Positions 1 through 8,407 of a stretch of DNA of 64,000 nt are shown one piece after another. The stretch is from Hydrogenothermus marinus (GTDB taxonomy: Bacteria > Aquificota > Aquificia > Aquificales > Hydrogenothermaceae), in NCBI RefSeq assembly GCF_003688665.1, contig NZ_REFO01000011.1, positions 186,001 through 250,000 of the forward strand. Reading direction: 5' to 3'. Within the stretch, counting starts at the first letter, position 1. Each line of letters begins with the position of its first letter. The position numbers and the translations under genes were made by a program. Below the pieces are notes generated by a model. That model was given only the letters and a program-made list of their open reading frames with translations. It did no database searches and was not told the DNA's origin.

Positions 1-577
1 CAGGTACTTTCATATTTTTATATTCTGCAGGCCTTGTATAATTAGGATACCCTAAAAGATTGTCAGAAAAAGAATCCACTTTTAAACTATCTTCATCACC
101 TACAACACCGGGAACTAACCTTGATACTGCATCTATAATTACAACAGCAGCAGGCTCACCACCTGATAAAATAAAATCTCCTATGGAAACCTCTTCATCA
201 ACAATTGTTTTTACCCTTTCATCAACTCCTTCATATCTTCCACAAATAATTAATATTTCATCCTTTTTAGAAAGCTCTTTTGCAAACTCTTGATTAAATC
301 TTCTTCCCCAAGGCTCTGTAATTAAAACATAAGGTTTATATCCTTTTTCTAATATACTTTCATAAGCTTTAAAAATAGGTTCTGGTTTCAAAAGCATACC
401 AGGGCCGCCGCCATATACTACATCATCTACAGTTTTATGTTTATCAGTAGTAAAATCTCGTGGATTTATATTTTCAATAGATATTAATCCTTTTTTTATA
501 GCCTGTTTTATAATACCTGTCTCTTTTAATCCTTCAATAAGTTGTGGGAATATAGATATTGTGAAAAATTTTTTCAT
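1..577 (-). CDS. trmD: tRNA (guanine-N1-)-methyltransferase TrmD, 3' end cut by window edge
   Basis: The minus-strand frame starting at 577 reads MKKFFTISIFPQLIEGLKET and stays open to base 1, giving about 192 residues of a usual 230-250. TrmD methylates G37 in tRNAs read by CNN-type codons, using SAM. Seen: the knot-region motifs VVYGGGPGMLLKPEP, ICGRYEGVDER and SIGDFILSGGE, followed by LLGYPNYTRP, all characteristic of TrmD. No Shine-Dalgarno precedes the ATG. A TATAAT box ends only about 9 bases upstream, so the mRNA is probably leaderless. It lies downstream of the superoxide reductase gene, separated by a terminator. The C-terminal domain lies outside the window. Confidence 0.95.
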   Translation of the reverse strand, partial: MKKFFTISIFPQLIEGLKETGIIKQAIKKGLISIENINPRDFTTDKHKTVDDVVYGGGPGMLLKPEPIFKAYESILEKGYKPYVLITEPWGRRFNQEFAKELSKKDEILIICGRYEGVDERVKTIVDEEVSIGDFILSGGEPAAVVIIDAVSRLVPGVVGDEDSLKVDSFSDNLLGYPNYTRPAEYKNMKVP

Positions 578-586
578 AATGAATAA

Positions 587-592
587 ATTATA
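587..592 (-). promoter_or_regulatory. TATAAT -10 box of trmD (leaderless transcript likely)
   Basis: On the minus strand TATAAT occupies 592-587, ten bases from the A of the trmD ATG. A start site 6-7 bases past it would leave about 3 bases of leader. No clear -35 is seen at a 17-bp spacing, and there is no ribosome binding site in the gap. Confidence 0.45.
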
Positions 593-680
593 TCTTTTTT
601 AGGAAATTACAAAAAGACTAAAATTAATGATTTTATAATTATGATGATTTAAATGAGAAAGGAAAGACTTGAATAAAATT

Positions 681-706
681 AAAGCCCCTTTTAAAAAGGG
701 GCTTTT
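681..706 (-). terminator. Intrinsic terminator after the superoxide reductase gene
   Basis: An inverted repeat pairs AAAGCCCCTTTT with AAAAGGGGCTTT. On the minus strand it is followed by TTTAATTTTATT. It sits 9 bases past the superoxide reductase stop codon and isolates trmD from that transcript. Confidence 0.85.
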
Positions 707-714
707 AAAATATA

Positions 715-1122
715 TTAAGCACCTACTGGTTCTTCAGCTTCTTTAACTTCTACTTCAACTTCTGGACCTTGCCAGAGACCATGTTTTGTGCAGTAGCTCA
801 TAGCTTGGAGTTTCATTTTTTTCTTAGTAGGAACAATATAAAAATCAACTTCAGCTTGAGAGCATTGGTTTCCTTGTGTTCCTGGAACAAATGTAGCTTG
901 TCCTAAGAAAGTATCACCATCCCAAAGTTGAACCCAAGCAATGTAATGATCAAAATCATCAGGATGACAATATTCTTCACCAACTTTTACTTTAACTTTT
1001 AATTTTTGTCCTTTTACTGCTTCTCCTTCAACATGAACAAATGGAGAATGTCTGTCAATATAGTCTCTTTTAGCTTCTTTGTCAATTGTTGAAATATCAA
1101 CATAGTTGTTTATTTTTGGCAT
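715..1122 (-). CDS. Superoxide reductase (neelaredoxin / class II desulfoferrodoxin-like)
   Basis: It reduces superoxide to hydrogen peroxide at a mononuclear iron centre, without making oxygen. Seen in 135 residues: His25 in a DRHSP motif, His53 in CHP, His59 in DHYIAW, and Cys111/His114 in YCTKHGLW, which is the complete His4-Cys iron site of the family. There is no N-terminal rubredoxin-like desulforedoxin domain, so it is the one-iron type. The usual Glu-Lys before the first His is Asp-Arg here. An ATG at 1128 lies one base from AGGAGG; the ATG at 1122 has 7-base spacing and is preferred, giving MPKINNYVD. It is a single gene with its own terminator and an upstream Fur/PerR-like palindrome. 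No signal peptide is seen, so it is probably cytoplasmic. Confidence 0.9.
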   Translation of the reverse strand: MPKINNYVDISTIDKEAKRDYIDRHSPFVHVEGEAVKGQKLKVKVKVGEEYCHPDDFDHYIAWVQLWDGDTFLGQATFVPGTQGNQCSQAEVDFYIVPTKKKMKLQAMSYCTKHGLWQGPEVEVEVKEAEEPVGA

Positions 1123-1184
1123 TTTCATACCTCCTTAAGTATTTAATTTTGGTTTTTATTTTATTTCTAATATATGTATCTCTA

Positions 1185-1200
1185 AATGATATTTATCATT
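1185..1200 (-). promoter_or_regulatory. Fur/PerR-like inverted repeat upstream of superoxide reductase
   Basis: AATGATA-TT-TATCATT is a perfect 7-bp inverted repeat, 63-78 bases upstream of the superoxide reductase start. It resembles Fur-family boxes, whose half-sites contain AATGATAAT. Control by PerR or Fur would suit an oxygen-defence gene, but this is inferred and AT-rich palindromes can occur by chance. Confidence 0.4.
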
Positions 1201-1202
1201 AA

Positions 1203-1910
1203 TTAAATTATTATTTCTTGGAAGTCTTTATCCCATTTACCTAATAATGTTGGTTTTGTTGTAGAAATTTTCAATATATCTAAAAACTGATTTCTAGGAA
1301 TTTCTATAGCCCCAAATCTAGCCATGTGAACTGTTGCTTGCTGACAATCTATAATATCAAATTTCCATTCTTGTAGTTTTTTTACTAAATAGACAAAAGC
1401 AACTTTTGAGGCATCTGAAACTATATGAAACATAGATTCTCCAAAAAATGCTCTACCAATTGAAACACCATAAAGTCCACCTACAAGCTTATTATCTATG
1501 TACGCTTCTACACTGTGAGCAATACCTATTTTATGAAGGTTTATATATGCTTCTATCATCTCCGTAGTTATCCAAGTTCCATCTTGTCCTTTCCTTTTTA
1601 CAGTAGCACACATTTTAATAACATCTTCAAAATTTTCATCAAATCTAATCTCAAATTTATTCTTTTTTAATACTTTTTTTAAGCTTCTTTGGATTTTTAG
1701 ATTTTCAGGAAATAACACCATTCTTGGATTAGGACTCCACCATAAAATAGGCTCATCTTCACTATACCAAGGGAAAATGCCATTTTTATAAGCAAAAATT
1801 AATCTTTCTACAGATAAATCTCCACCATAAGCCAAAGGAAAATCATCAGGTGCGAAATAAGGGTCTGGGAAATAAATATCTGGATTATTTTTATCAATAA
1901 TAAATTTCAT
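1203..1910 (-). CDS. aat: Leucyl/phenylalanyl-tRNA-protein transferase
   Basis: It transfers Leu or Phe from tRNA to proteins with N-terminal Arg/Lys, creating N-degrons for ClpAP. Seen: PDPYFAPDDFPLAYGGDL, then GIFPWY, ILWWSPNPRMVLFP, then GGLYGVSIGRAFFGESMFH and DCQQATVHMARFGA, all hallmark Aat motifs. The chosen start is 1910 (MKFIIDKNN, 235 residues), preceded by GAAAGG at about 8 bases. The longer frame to 1970 would add 20 hydrophobic residues and has no ribosome site. Divergent from pepA, whose ATG overlaps the longer frame. Confidence 0.95.
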   Translation of the reverse strand: MKFIIDKNNPDIYFPDPYFAPDDFPLAYGGDLSVERLIFAYKNGIFPWYSEDEPILWWSPNPRMVLFPENLKIQRSLKKVLKKNKFEIRFDENFEDVIKMCATVKRKGQDGTWITTEMIEAYINLHKIGIAHSVEAYIDNKLVGGLYGVSIGRAFFGESMFHIVSDASKVAFVYLVKKLQEWKFDIIDCQQATVHMARFGAIEIPRNQFLDILKISTTKPTLLGKWDKDFQEIII

Positions 1911-1969
1911 TTTTAAAACCTTTCGTTTATAATAACTAATATTAAATATATAAAAAGAGGTAAAAATCA

Positions 1970-3466
1970 ATGGATATAAAAGTTTTTAGTGGAAAAATAA
2001 ATACTCAAAGAGTGGATGCTCTTTTTATTCCTGTATTTTCTGATAAGAAAAATTTCTCTGAAGAAGTTGAACAATTAGATTTAGAACTAAATAATGCAAT
2101 TTCAAAATTAAAAAAAGATCAAAAATTTAATGGTGATTTAGGAAAAAGCTTAGTAGTTCCTACTTTTGGAAAATTAAAAGCAAAATATATAGTTTTAATA
2201 GGTGCAGGTAGCAAGAAAAAAGCAGATCTTGATATTTTTAGAAGAGTAGGTGCAAATGCTGTAAAAGTAGCTAAAGGAATAAATGCAACTAAAATATTAT
2301 TTGATTTAAAGAAACTTGATGTAAATGAAAATGAAGAAGATTTAGCTCAAGCGATTGTAGAAGGAATTATACTTGGAAGTTATTCTTTTGATAAATATAA
2401 ATCTAAAAAAGATGATTTTGAGATAAAGAGTTTAAATATAAGAGTAAGTAAAAAACACAAAGAAAAAGCAGAAGAAAAAGTAGAGCTGGGAAAAATATTA
2501 GCTGAATCTCAAAACTTTACAAGAGATTTAGTAAATACACCTCCAAATGTTATAAATCCTGAGAAACTTGCAGAGATAGCTTTAGAACTTGGGAAAGAGT
2601 ATGGAATTGAAGTAAAGGTTTATGATGAAGAAGAATGTGAAAAAATGGGAATGAATGCTTATCTTGCAGTAGCAAAAGGCAGTGCAAATCCTCCAAGATT
2701 TATACATTTAGTATATAAAGGAAAAAATCCAAAAGAAAAAATAGCCCTTGTTGGAAAAGGTTTAACATTTGATAGTGGTGGCCTTAATATAAAGCCAGGT
2801 GATTATATGAGATGGATGAAATCTGATAAATCAGGAGCTTGCGCCGTTCTTGGAATATTTAAAGCTTTAGGGCAGCTGAAACCTGAAGGTATAGAAGTTC
2901 ATGGTGTTATAGCAGCAGCAGAAAATATGCCAGATGGTAAAGCATATAGACCTGATGATATATTAACTGCAAAAAATGGAGTTACTATAGAAGTAGGAAA
3001 CACAGATGCTGAAGGAAGATTAACCTTAGCAGATGCCCTTTGTTATGCATCAGAGCAAGAACCAGATATATTAATAGATATGGCAACTTTAACTGGAGCT
3101 TGTGTGGTAGCACTTGGAGAATATACTGCAGGGATAATGGGAAATGATCAAAAATTAATTAATAATATTTTAAAAGTGTCAGAAAAAACAGGAGAATGGA
3201 TGTGGCAACTTCCATTTAATGATATGCTTAGAGAAAGTATAAAAGCTCCAAATGCAGATGTTTATAATATTGGAAAATCAAGATACGGAGGAGCTATTAC
3301 AGCTGGTTTATTCCTTGAAAAATTTGTGCCAGAAAATATTCCTTGGGCTCATATAGATATAGCTGGACCTGCCCATACAACATCAGGATGGTACTATCAT
3401 CCAAAAGGTGGAACAGGATTTCCTGTTAGAACAATCACTCAGTTTTTATTAAAAAAAGCAAAATAA
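1970..3466 (+). CDS. pepA: Leucyl aminopeptidase (M17, PepA)
   Basis: A two-metal cytosolic exopeptidase that removes N-terminal residues. The 498-residue length is typical. Seen: an N-terminal macro-like domain (about 1-160), FTRDLVNTPPNVINPEKLAE, then the catalytic segments KGLTFDSGGLNIKP and SDKSGACAVLG (Lys and Asp metal ligands), and NTDAEGRLTLADAL near residue 344, the M17 signature. AGAGGT precedes the ATG by 8 bases. It is transcribed alone, with a strong terminator 4 bases past the stop. Confidence 0.97.
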   Translation: MDIKVFSGKINTQRVDALFIPVFSDKKNFSEEVEQLDLELNNAISKLKKDQKFNGDLGKSLVVPTFGKLKAKYIVLIGAGSKKKADLDIFRRVGANAVKVAKGINATKILFDLKKLDVNENEEDLAQAIVEGIILGSYSFDKYKSKKDDFEIKSLNIRVSKKHKEKAEEKVELGKILAESQNFTRDLVNTPPNVINPEKLAEIALELGKEYGIEVKVYDEEECEKMGMNAYLAVAKGSANPPRFIHLVYKGKNPKEKIALVGKGLTFDSGGLNIKPGDYMRWMKSDKSGACAVLGIFKALGQLKPEGIEVHGVIAAAENMPDGKAYRPDDILTAKNGVTIEVGNTDAEGRLTLADALCYASEQEPDILIDMATLTGACVVALGEYTAGIMGNDQKLINNILKVSEKTGEWMWQLPFNDMLRESIKAPNADVYNIGKSRYGGAITAGLFLEKFVPENIPWAHIDIAGPAHTTSGWYYHPKGGTGFPVRTITQFLLKKAK

Positions 3467-3468
3467 AT

Positions 3469-3492
3469 TTAAGGGGTTATTCCCCCTTTTTA
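3469..3492 (+). terminator. Intrinsic terminator after pepA
   Basis: AAGGGG pairs with CCCCTT across a short loop and runs into TTTTT, immediately after the pepA stop codon. Confidence 0.85.
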
Positions 3493-3501
3493 TGTAAATT
3501 T

Positions 3502-3510
3502 TGTTAAAAT
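3502..3510 (+). promoter_or_regulatory. Extended -10 (TGtTAAAAT) upstream of mqnD
   Basis: TG-T-TAAAAT lies about 33 bases before the mqnD start, with no good -35. Nearly the same block (TTTTGTTAAAATA, four or five bases, AGTTAAA) precedes the menaquinone prenyltransferase gene at 23719. Confidence 0.4.
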
Positions 3511-3543
3511 ATTAGTTAAATTTTAAATTTATAGAGGTTTTTT

Positions 3544-4377
3544 ATGAGAATACATGTAGCCCATAGCCCAGATTCAGATGATGCTTTTATGTTTTATGCA
3601 ATAAACCATAAAAAAATAGATACAAAAGGTTATGAATTTATAGATGTTTTATCTGATATAGAAACTTTAAATAAAGAAGCTTTAAAAGGTACATATGAAG
3701 TATCAGCTATTTCTATCCATGCATTTCCTTATGTTGCTGATAAATATGCTCTTTTATCAAGTGGAGCATCTATGGGTGATAATTATGGACCTATGGTAGT
3801 CGCAAAAGAAAAATTTGATATAAATCAGCTAAAAAATAAAAAAATTGCAGTACCTGGTACATTAACATCTGCATTCTTGGCACTTCAATTATTTTTAGAA
3901 TCTAAAGATTTCAATTATGAAGTGATACCTTTTGATCAAATTATTCCTGCTGTTAAAGAAGGAAAAGTAGATGCAGGATTAATAATCCATGAAGGACAGC
4001 TTACTTACAAAGATGAAGGTTTAGAATGTATAGTTGACCTTGGAAAATGGTGGTATGAGAAAACAGAAGGACTACCTCTTCCTCTTGGTGGAAATGTTAT
4101 AAGAAAAGATTTAGGCGAAAAAGTAATGAAAGAAATATCTGAGATATTGAAAGAAAGTATAAAATATTCTTTAGAACATAGAGAAGAAGCAGTTGATTAT
4201 GCTTTAAAATTTGCAAGAGATATGACAAAAGAAAAAGCAGATAAATTCATTGGAATGTATGTTAATGATTTAACAGTTGATTATGGCCAAAGAGGGAAAA
4301 AAGCTATAGAATTATTTTTAAATGAAGCAAAAAATTTAAATTTAATTCCAGATATACCAGAGATCAAATTTGTGTAG
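3544..4377 (+). CDS. mqnD: 1,4-dihydroxy-6-naphthoate synthase MqnD (futalosine pathway)
   Basis: It converts cyclic de-hypoxanthine futalosine to 1,4-dihydroxy-6-naphthoate in the alternative menaquinone route. Seen in 277 residues: HSPDSDDAFMFYA at the N-terminus, LLSSGASMGDNYGP, AVPGTLTSAFLALQL and AGLIIHEGQLTY, the MqnD pattern within the periplasmic-binding-protein-like fold. No export signal is present. AGAGG precedes the ATG by 6 bases. It heads a closely spaced run (receiver-like, TOPRIM, hisF, M23 peptidase, tal). A prenyltransferase of the same pathway lies near 23.8 kb. Confidence 0.93.
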   Translation: MRIHVAHSPDSDDAFMFYAINHKKIDTKGYEFIDVLSDIETLNKEALKGTYEVSAISIHAFPYVADKYALLSSGASMGDNYGPMVVAKEKFDINQLKNKKIAVPGTLTSAFLALQLFLESKDFNYEVIPFDQIIPAVKEGKVDAGLIIHEGQLTYKDEGLECIVDLGKWWYEKTEGLPLPLGGNVIRKDLGEKVMKEISEILKESIKYSLEHREEAVDYALKFARDMTKEKADKFIGMYVNDLTVDYGQRGKKAIELFLNEAKNLNLIPDIPEIKFV

Positions 4378-4386
4378 GTAAAAGCT

Positions 4387-4866
4387 ATGAGGATTTTATT
4401 AATTGATGAAAATCCAGAAACATATGAGGTTCTTAATGAGGTAGCAAAACTCAGTCAGTCAGAAATAATATATTTTGACGATATAATGAAAGCTGAAGAT
4501 TTTTTAGATAAGTCTGAAACAGTTGATATCGATGGAATTATAACAGAAAAATATACTCAAAATAAGCCTATTGCAATAATTTTAAACATAGTAAAAGAAA
4601 AAAATGTAGATATTCCAATTATATTATTAACTACTAAAATTACAGAGGAAGAAGAAGAATATTTTAAAAAAATGGGTGTTTCTTCTATAATGTTAAAGCC
4701 ATTCAATCCTCTTGAAGTTCTGACAGAAATAGTTGAAATATTGAAAAAGGAAAAAGGTGAAGAGTATGTAAAAGAAAGACTTCATACTACTGAAGCAGAT
4801 AGATCCTCTTTAAAAAGGATTATTGAAAAGATTATTAATCTATTCAAAAAATTATTAGGAAAATGA
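4387..4866 (+). CDS. Receiver-like protein with Glu in place of the phospho-acceptor Asp
   Basis: A stand-alone response-regulator receiver fold of 159 residues, with no DNA-binding or enzymatic output domain. Seen: acidic pair Asp7-Glu8 (LIDEN), Thr82 in LLTT and Lys104 in MLKPF, which match the canonical receiver. The phospho-acceptor position in the third strand is Glu54 (GIITEKY). Glu can mimic phospho-Asp, so a constitutively active-like pseudo-receiver is possible (inference). The last 35 residues are a basic amphipathic tail rich in Lys and Leu. It sits 9 bases after mqnD and overlaps the TOPRIM gene by 4. Partner unknown. Confidence 0.7.
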   Translation: MRILLIDENPETYEVLNEVAKLSQSEIIYFDDIMKAEDFLDKSETVDIDGIITEKYTQNKPIAIILNIVKEKNVDIPIILLTTKITEEEEEYFKKMGVSSIMLKPFNPLEVLTEIVEILKKEKGEEYVKERLHTTEADRSSLKRIIEKIINLFKKLLGK

Positions 4867-5222
4867 TATTTAACTCTTTAAAAGAATGGAAAAACAAACT
4901 TGTAGAATATTCAAGATATCCAGAAGTTTATGTAATTGTAGAAGGAAAAAATGATATAAAAACCCTCTCTAACTTAGGAGTAAAAAATCTATACTCATTA
5001 AAAGGAAAAAGATTTTATGATGTGGTAGAAGACCTTGAATACTGTAAGCTTTGCATACTTCTTTTAGACTTAGATAAACAAGGAGAAAAAATATTTAATA
5101 AACTCAAATTTATTTTAGAAAGAGAAGGAATTCCTGTAGAAATATCTTTTAGAGAGTATTTAAAAAATTTTAATATAAAAGAGATAGAAAATTTACCTAT
5201 AGAGGAATTAAATGATTGCTAA
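4863..5222 (+). CDS. Small TOPRIM-domain protein
   Basis: A 119-residue protein that is essentially one TOPRIM domain. Seen: Glu27 in VIVEGKND and the Asp-x-Asp pair Asp69/Asp71 in [12 protein letters not shown], the metal-binding residues of TOPRIM enzymes. It resembles the small stand-alone TOPRIM proteins related to RNase M5 and the archaeal UPF0292 group, but which activity it has cannot be told. It starts inside the receiver-like gene (ATGA overlap) and overlaps hisF by 11 bases, so translation is probably coupled. Confidence 0.7.
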   Translation: MIFNSLKEWKNKLVEYSRYPEVYVIVEGKNDIKTLSNLGVKNLYSLKGKRFYDVVEDLEYCKLCILLLDLDKQGEKIFNKLKFILEREGIPVEISFREYLKNFNIKEIENLPIEELNDC

Positions 5223-5982
5223 AAGAATAATCCCATGTCTTGATGTAAATAAAGGAAGAGTTGTAAAAGGGGTAAATTTTGTAAATCTTATAGATGCAGG
5301 AGATCCTGTAGAAATAGCAAAAGCTTATGATGAGGCTGGAGCAGATGAGCTCGTTTTTTTAGATATTACTGCCTCAGCAGAAGATAGAGACATAATATTA
5401 GATGTTGTAAAAGAAACTGCAGAAACTGTTTTTATGCCTCTTACAGTTGGAGGTGGAGTTAGAAGTTTAGAGGATATAAGGAAACTTCTTGAAAGTGGAG
5501 CAGATAAAGTTTCAATAAATACTGCTGCAGTAAAAGAACCTATTTTAGTAGAAGAAGCAGCAAAAAGATTTGGATCTTCAACAATAGTAGTAGCAATAGA
5601 TGCAAAAAAAGTAGAAGAAAATAAATGGGAAGTCTATATTAATGGTGGAAGAACAAAAACAGGGAAAGATGCTATAGAATGGGCTAAAGCAGTTGAAGAT
5701 TTAGGAGCAGGAGAAATACTTTTAACTTCAATGGATAAAGACGGTACAAAATCAGGATATGATGTAGAGTTAACAAAAAAAATAAGCGAAACAGTATCTA
5801 TTCCTGTAATTGCTTCTGGTGGTGCTGGTAAAAAAGAGCATTTTTATGAAGTTTTTCAAGAAGGAAAAGCAGATGCTGCATTAGCAGCATCATTATTTCA
5901 TTTTAAAGAACTTACAATAAAAGAAGTAAAAGATTATCTTTTAGAAAAAGGAATAAATATAAGACCTGTGGAGGAAATATGA
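5212..5982 (+). CDS. hisF: Imidazole glycerol phosphate synthase subunit HisF
   Basis: The cyclase half of IGP synthase: with HisH ammonia it converts PRFAR to imidazole glycerol phosphate and AICAR. Seen in 256 residues: the (beta/alpha)8 barrel with [18 protein letters not shown] (catalytic Asp11), LTVGGGVRS phosphate loop, [18 protein letters not shown] (catalytic Asp) and [17 protein letters not shown] precedes the ATG by 5 bases. Histidine genes are otherwise absent here, so the pathway is dispersed, as is common in Aquificota. Confidence 0.97.
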   Translation: MIAKRIIPCLDVNKGRVVKGVNFVNLIDAGDPVEIAKAYDEAGADELVFLDITASAEDRDIILDVVKETAETVFMPLTVGGGVRSLEDIRKLLESGADKVSINTAAVKEPILVEEAAKRFGSSTIVVAIDAKKVEENKWEVYINGGRTKTGKDAIEWAKAVEDLGAGEILLTSMDKDGTKSGYDVELTKKISETVSIPVIASGGAGKKEHFYEVFQEGKADAALAASLFHFKELTIKEVKDYLLEKGINIRPVEEI

Positions 5983-7316
5983 AAAAGAAATCTTTATTAA
6001 TATTATTGATAATAATTTTAATAGCTATTGGTTATGCATATTTTGTAGGAATTATAGATTTTACAAAACCTAAGGTTATTTTTAAAGAAAAACCTCAGTT
6101 TGTAGGTGCAAATAAACATATAGAGTTTAAAGTAGAGGATAATAATCCAGGTATAAAATCAGTAGAAGTTTTTGTAATTCAAAATGAAAAAAATATAAAA
6201 ATATTTGAAGATAAAAATGTACCAGAGGGAATAAAGGAAAAAGATTATTCCTTAGATATAAAAGCAAGACAGCTAAGACTAAGAGAAGGTAAAGCAAAAA
6301 TATTAATAATTGCTCAAGATGGTTCCTTGCTAAAAAATAAAACTACATTAGAAATACCTGTAAAGGTTGATTTAACTCCACCAACTTTAAGTATTCTGTC
6401 TTCTCCTGCAACTATAATAAATGGTGGTACAGGATTTGTATTTTATAGAACATCAAAAGACATAGAAAAAACTGGCGTTAAAGTAGGAGATTTAGACTTT
6501 AAATGTTTTAATGGAATTTTTAAAAATCCAAATATATATGGTTGTGCATTTCCATATCCTTATTACTGGAATACAAAGAAACCTATTATAGTTTATGCTA
6601 TTGATAAAGCAGGGAATAGTTCTCAAAACTCTTTAATGTATTTTTTCAAAAAAGTTAGATATAAAAGATCAATAGTTAATATAACAGATACATTTATAGA
6701 AACAAAAGTAAGACCCCTTTCAGATAAAGATATTCAAGATCCTATAGAGCTATTTAAATATGTTAATGTAGAAGTTAGGAAAAGAAATGAAGACAAAATC
6801 CACCAAATTACATCTGATGTAAAAATAATAAAGCCAATGTTCCATGGAAGATTTTTACAACTGAAAAATTCTAAAAGATTAGGTGGTTTTGCTGATTATA
6901 GAAAATATAGATATAAAGGAAAAATAATAAAAGGAGCAGATGCTTACCATAAAGGTATGGATTTAGCATCTATAAAAAATGCTCCTGTTCAAGCGGCAAA
7001 TGATGGAATAGTTAGATTTGTAGGATTCTTAGGAATTTATGGAAACTCAATAATAATAGAGCATGGAATGGGTATATTTACTTTATATTCTCATCTTGCA
7101 GAAAGTAAAGTAAAAGTAGGAGATACTGTTGTAAAAGGACAAGAGATAGGAATAACAGACACAACAGGATTAGCAGTAGGAGATCATTTACATTTTGGTG
7201 TTTTAGTTCAAGGTCTTGAAGTTCATCCTATAGAATGGTTTGATAGAAGATGGATAAAAACAAGATTTGAAAATGAGTATAATAAAATAAAGAAATTATA
7301 TGGAGGTGAAAAATAG
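5979..7316 (+). CDS. Membrane-anchored M23 family metallopeptidase
   Basis: Probably cleaves peptidoglycan cross-links. Seen in 445 residues: one N-terminal membrane segment (about residues 5-27), a long periplasmic stretch with beta-rich, Ig-like sequence (for example [13 protein letters not shown] and [10 protein letters not shown]), and a C-terminal LytM/M23 domain with YHKGMDLAS (H-x3-D zinc ligands) and DHLHFGVLV (H-x-H). All expected catalytic residues are present, so it is likely active rather than a degenerate activator. ATGA overlap with hisF; tal follows directly. Confidence 0.88.
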   Translation: MKKKSLLILLIIILIAIGYAYFVGIIDFTKPKVIFKEKPQFVGANKHIEFKVEDNNPGIKSVEVFVIQNEKNIKIFEDKNVPEGIKEKDYSLDIKARQLRLREGKAKILIIAQDGSLLKNKTTLEIPVKVDLTPPTLSILSSPATIINGGTGFVFYRTSKDIEKTGVKVGDLDFKCFNGIFKNPNIYGCAFPYPYYWNTKKPIIVYAIDKAGNSSQNSLMYFFKKVRYKRSIVNITDTFIETKVRPLSDKDIQDPIELFKYVNVEVRKRNEDKIHQITSDVKIIKPMFHGRFLQLKNSKRLGGFADYRKYRYKGKIIKGADAYHKGMDLASIKNAPVQAANDGIVRFVGFLGIYGNSIIIEHGMGIFTLYSHLAESKVKVGDTVVKGQEIGITDTTGLAVGDHLHFGVLVQGLEVHPIEWFDRRWIKTRFENEYNKIKKLYGGEK

Positions 7317-7973
7317 ATGAAATTTTTTATAGACACTGCAAATATTGATGAGATTAAAGAGGCAAACTCTTTAAAAATATTAGATGGTGTTACGACAAAT
7401 CCAACTTTAATATCTAAAACAGGAAAACCTTTTATGGATGTTGTTAAAGAGATATTAGAAGAAGTACCAGATAAACCTGTAAGTCTTGAAGTTGCAAGCA
7501 CAGATTATGAAGGAATGATAAAAGAAGGAGAATATTTAGCAGAATTTGGAAGTAATGTTGTAATAAAAATACCAATGACATTAGATGGATTAAAAGCAGT
7601 AAAACATTTTGAGTATAAAGGAATTAAAACAAATGTTACTTTAATATTTTCTCCTGCACAAGCATTACTTGCTATGAAGGCAGGAGCATCTTATATATCT
7701 CCTTTTGTTGGAAGACTTGATGATATAAGCCATACAGGAATGGATTTAATTTCTGATATTGTAAATATTAGGGATAATTATAATTTTGATACAGAAATAA
7801 TAGTTGCTTCAGTAAGAAACCCAATTCATGTTATAGAATCTGCATTACTTGGAGCAGATATAGCAACTATACCATTTAAAGTAATATCTCAACTTGTAAA
7901 ACATCCACTTACAGATATAGGACTTGAAAGATTTTTAAAAGATTGGGAATCTGTACCTAATAAACCATTTTAA
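7317..7973 (+). CDS. tal: Transaldolase (short TalC/MipB type)
   Basis: A pentose-phosphate enzyme that transfers a dihydroxyacetone unit; related members are fructose-6-phosphate aldolases. The 218-residue length fits the short decameric group. Seen: [34 protein letters not shown] with the Schiff-base Lys, [12 protein letters not shown], and [18 protein letters not shown] ends 7 bases before the ATG. Last gene of the run that begins with mqnD, followed by a strong terminator. Confidence 0.92.
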   Translation: MKFFIDTANIDEIKEANSLKILDGVTTNPTLISKTGKPFMDVVKEILEEVPDKPVSLEVASTDYEGMIKEGEYLAEFGSNVVIKIPMTLDGLKAVKHFEYKGIKTNVTLIFSPAQALLAMKAGASYISPFVGRLDDISHTGMDLISDIVNIRDNYNFDTEIIVASVRNPIHVIESALLGADIATIPFKVISQLVKHPLTDIGLERFLKDWESVPNKPF

Positions 7974-7998
7974 AAGGGAGTTTTCTCCCTTTTTTTAT
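7972..7998 (+). terminator. Intrinsic terminator after tal
   Basis: AAAAGGGAG pairs with CTCCCTTTT around a TTTT loop, followed by further T residues. It begins in the tal stop codon. Confidence 0.9.
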
Positions 7999-8003
7999 AA
8001 ACA

Positions 8004-8288
8004 ATGAAATACAGAAAAAAGGGTATTAAGAAAGAACATCATATTATAGAAGATGGAGAGGCTGTACTAAACCAATTAATAAAAGAAGGTTTAGCAGATT
8101 CTATAATACCGGGTAGAATAAAAACAACTCCAAAAGGAAGGCCAGGCAAAATAAGACTTACTTATCAGTATGATACACAGTCTGGAGCAAAACTTCTTTT
8201 AAAAAAAGGCTCTACAATCCAAGAAGTATTTGTAATTACTAATAATAGAGAAGATTTAAAAAAATTTATAAAAGAAAATTTTGAATAA
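8004..8288 (+). CDS. Small conserved protein, probably DUF2103 family
   Basis: A basic 94-residue protein. Seen: HHIIEDGEAVLNQL, SIIPGRIKTTPKGRPGKIRL and a QEVFVIT segment, which I recall as the pattern of the DUF2103 'predicted metal-binding' family. That assignment comes from memory and function is unknown. The ATG lies just 6 bases past the tal terminator, and there is no ribosome binding site, so expression may depend on read-through or an unrecognised signal. It is followed by the AT-rich dnaA leader. Confidence 0.55.
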   Translation: MKYRKKGIKKEHHIIEDGEAVLNQLIKEGLADSIIPGRIKTTPKGRPGKIRLTYQYDTQSGAKLLLKKGSTIQEVFVITNNREDLKKFIKENFE

Positions 8289-8310
8289 AAAAATTATCAA
8301 ATTTTAGCAT

Positions 8311-8339
8311 AAAAAAATTTTTCGTCAAAAAAATTTTTC
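8311..8339 (+). repeat. Tandem A7T5C repeats upstream of dnaA
   Basis: AAAAAAATTTTTC occurs at 8311-8323 and again at 8327-8339, a 16-bp period. The 107-bp gap before dnaA holds no TTATCCACA box. The repeated A-tracts may bend DNA or act as promoter upstream elements (inference). Confidence 0.5.
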
Positions 8340-8407
8340 ACTTTAATTTTAAATTTTTTAGAGTTATTATTTTCCTCCAAAAAAACAAAAAAGGGGTGAT
8401 TTTTAAC

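Noticed and set aside
60-293. Plus-strand open frame of 77 codons
   Set aside because: It is antisense to trmD, whose minus-strand frame has clear family motifs.
1911-1970. Longer N-terminus for aat starting at 1970
   Set aside because: No ribosome site, overlaps the pepA start, and adds residues not typical of Aat; 1910 has GAAAGG upstream.
7996-8001. TATAAA as a promoter for the DUF2103-like gene
   Set aside because: It lies two bases from the ATG, so transcription would start inside the coding sequence.
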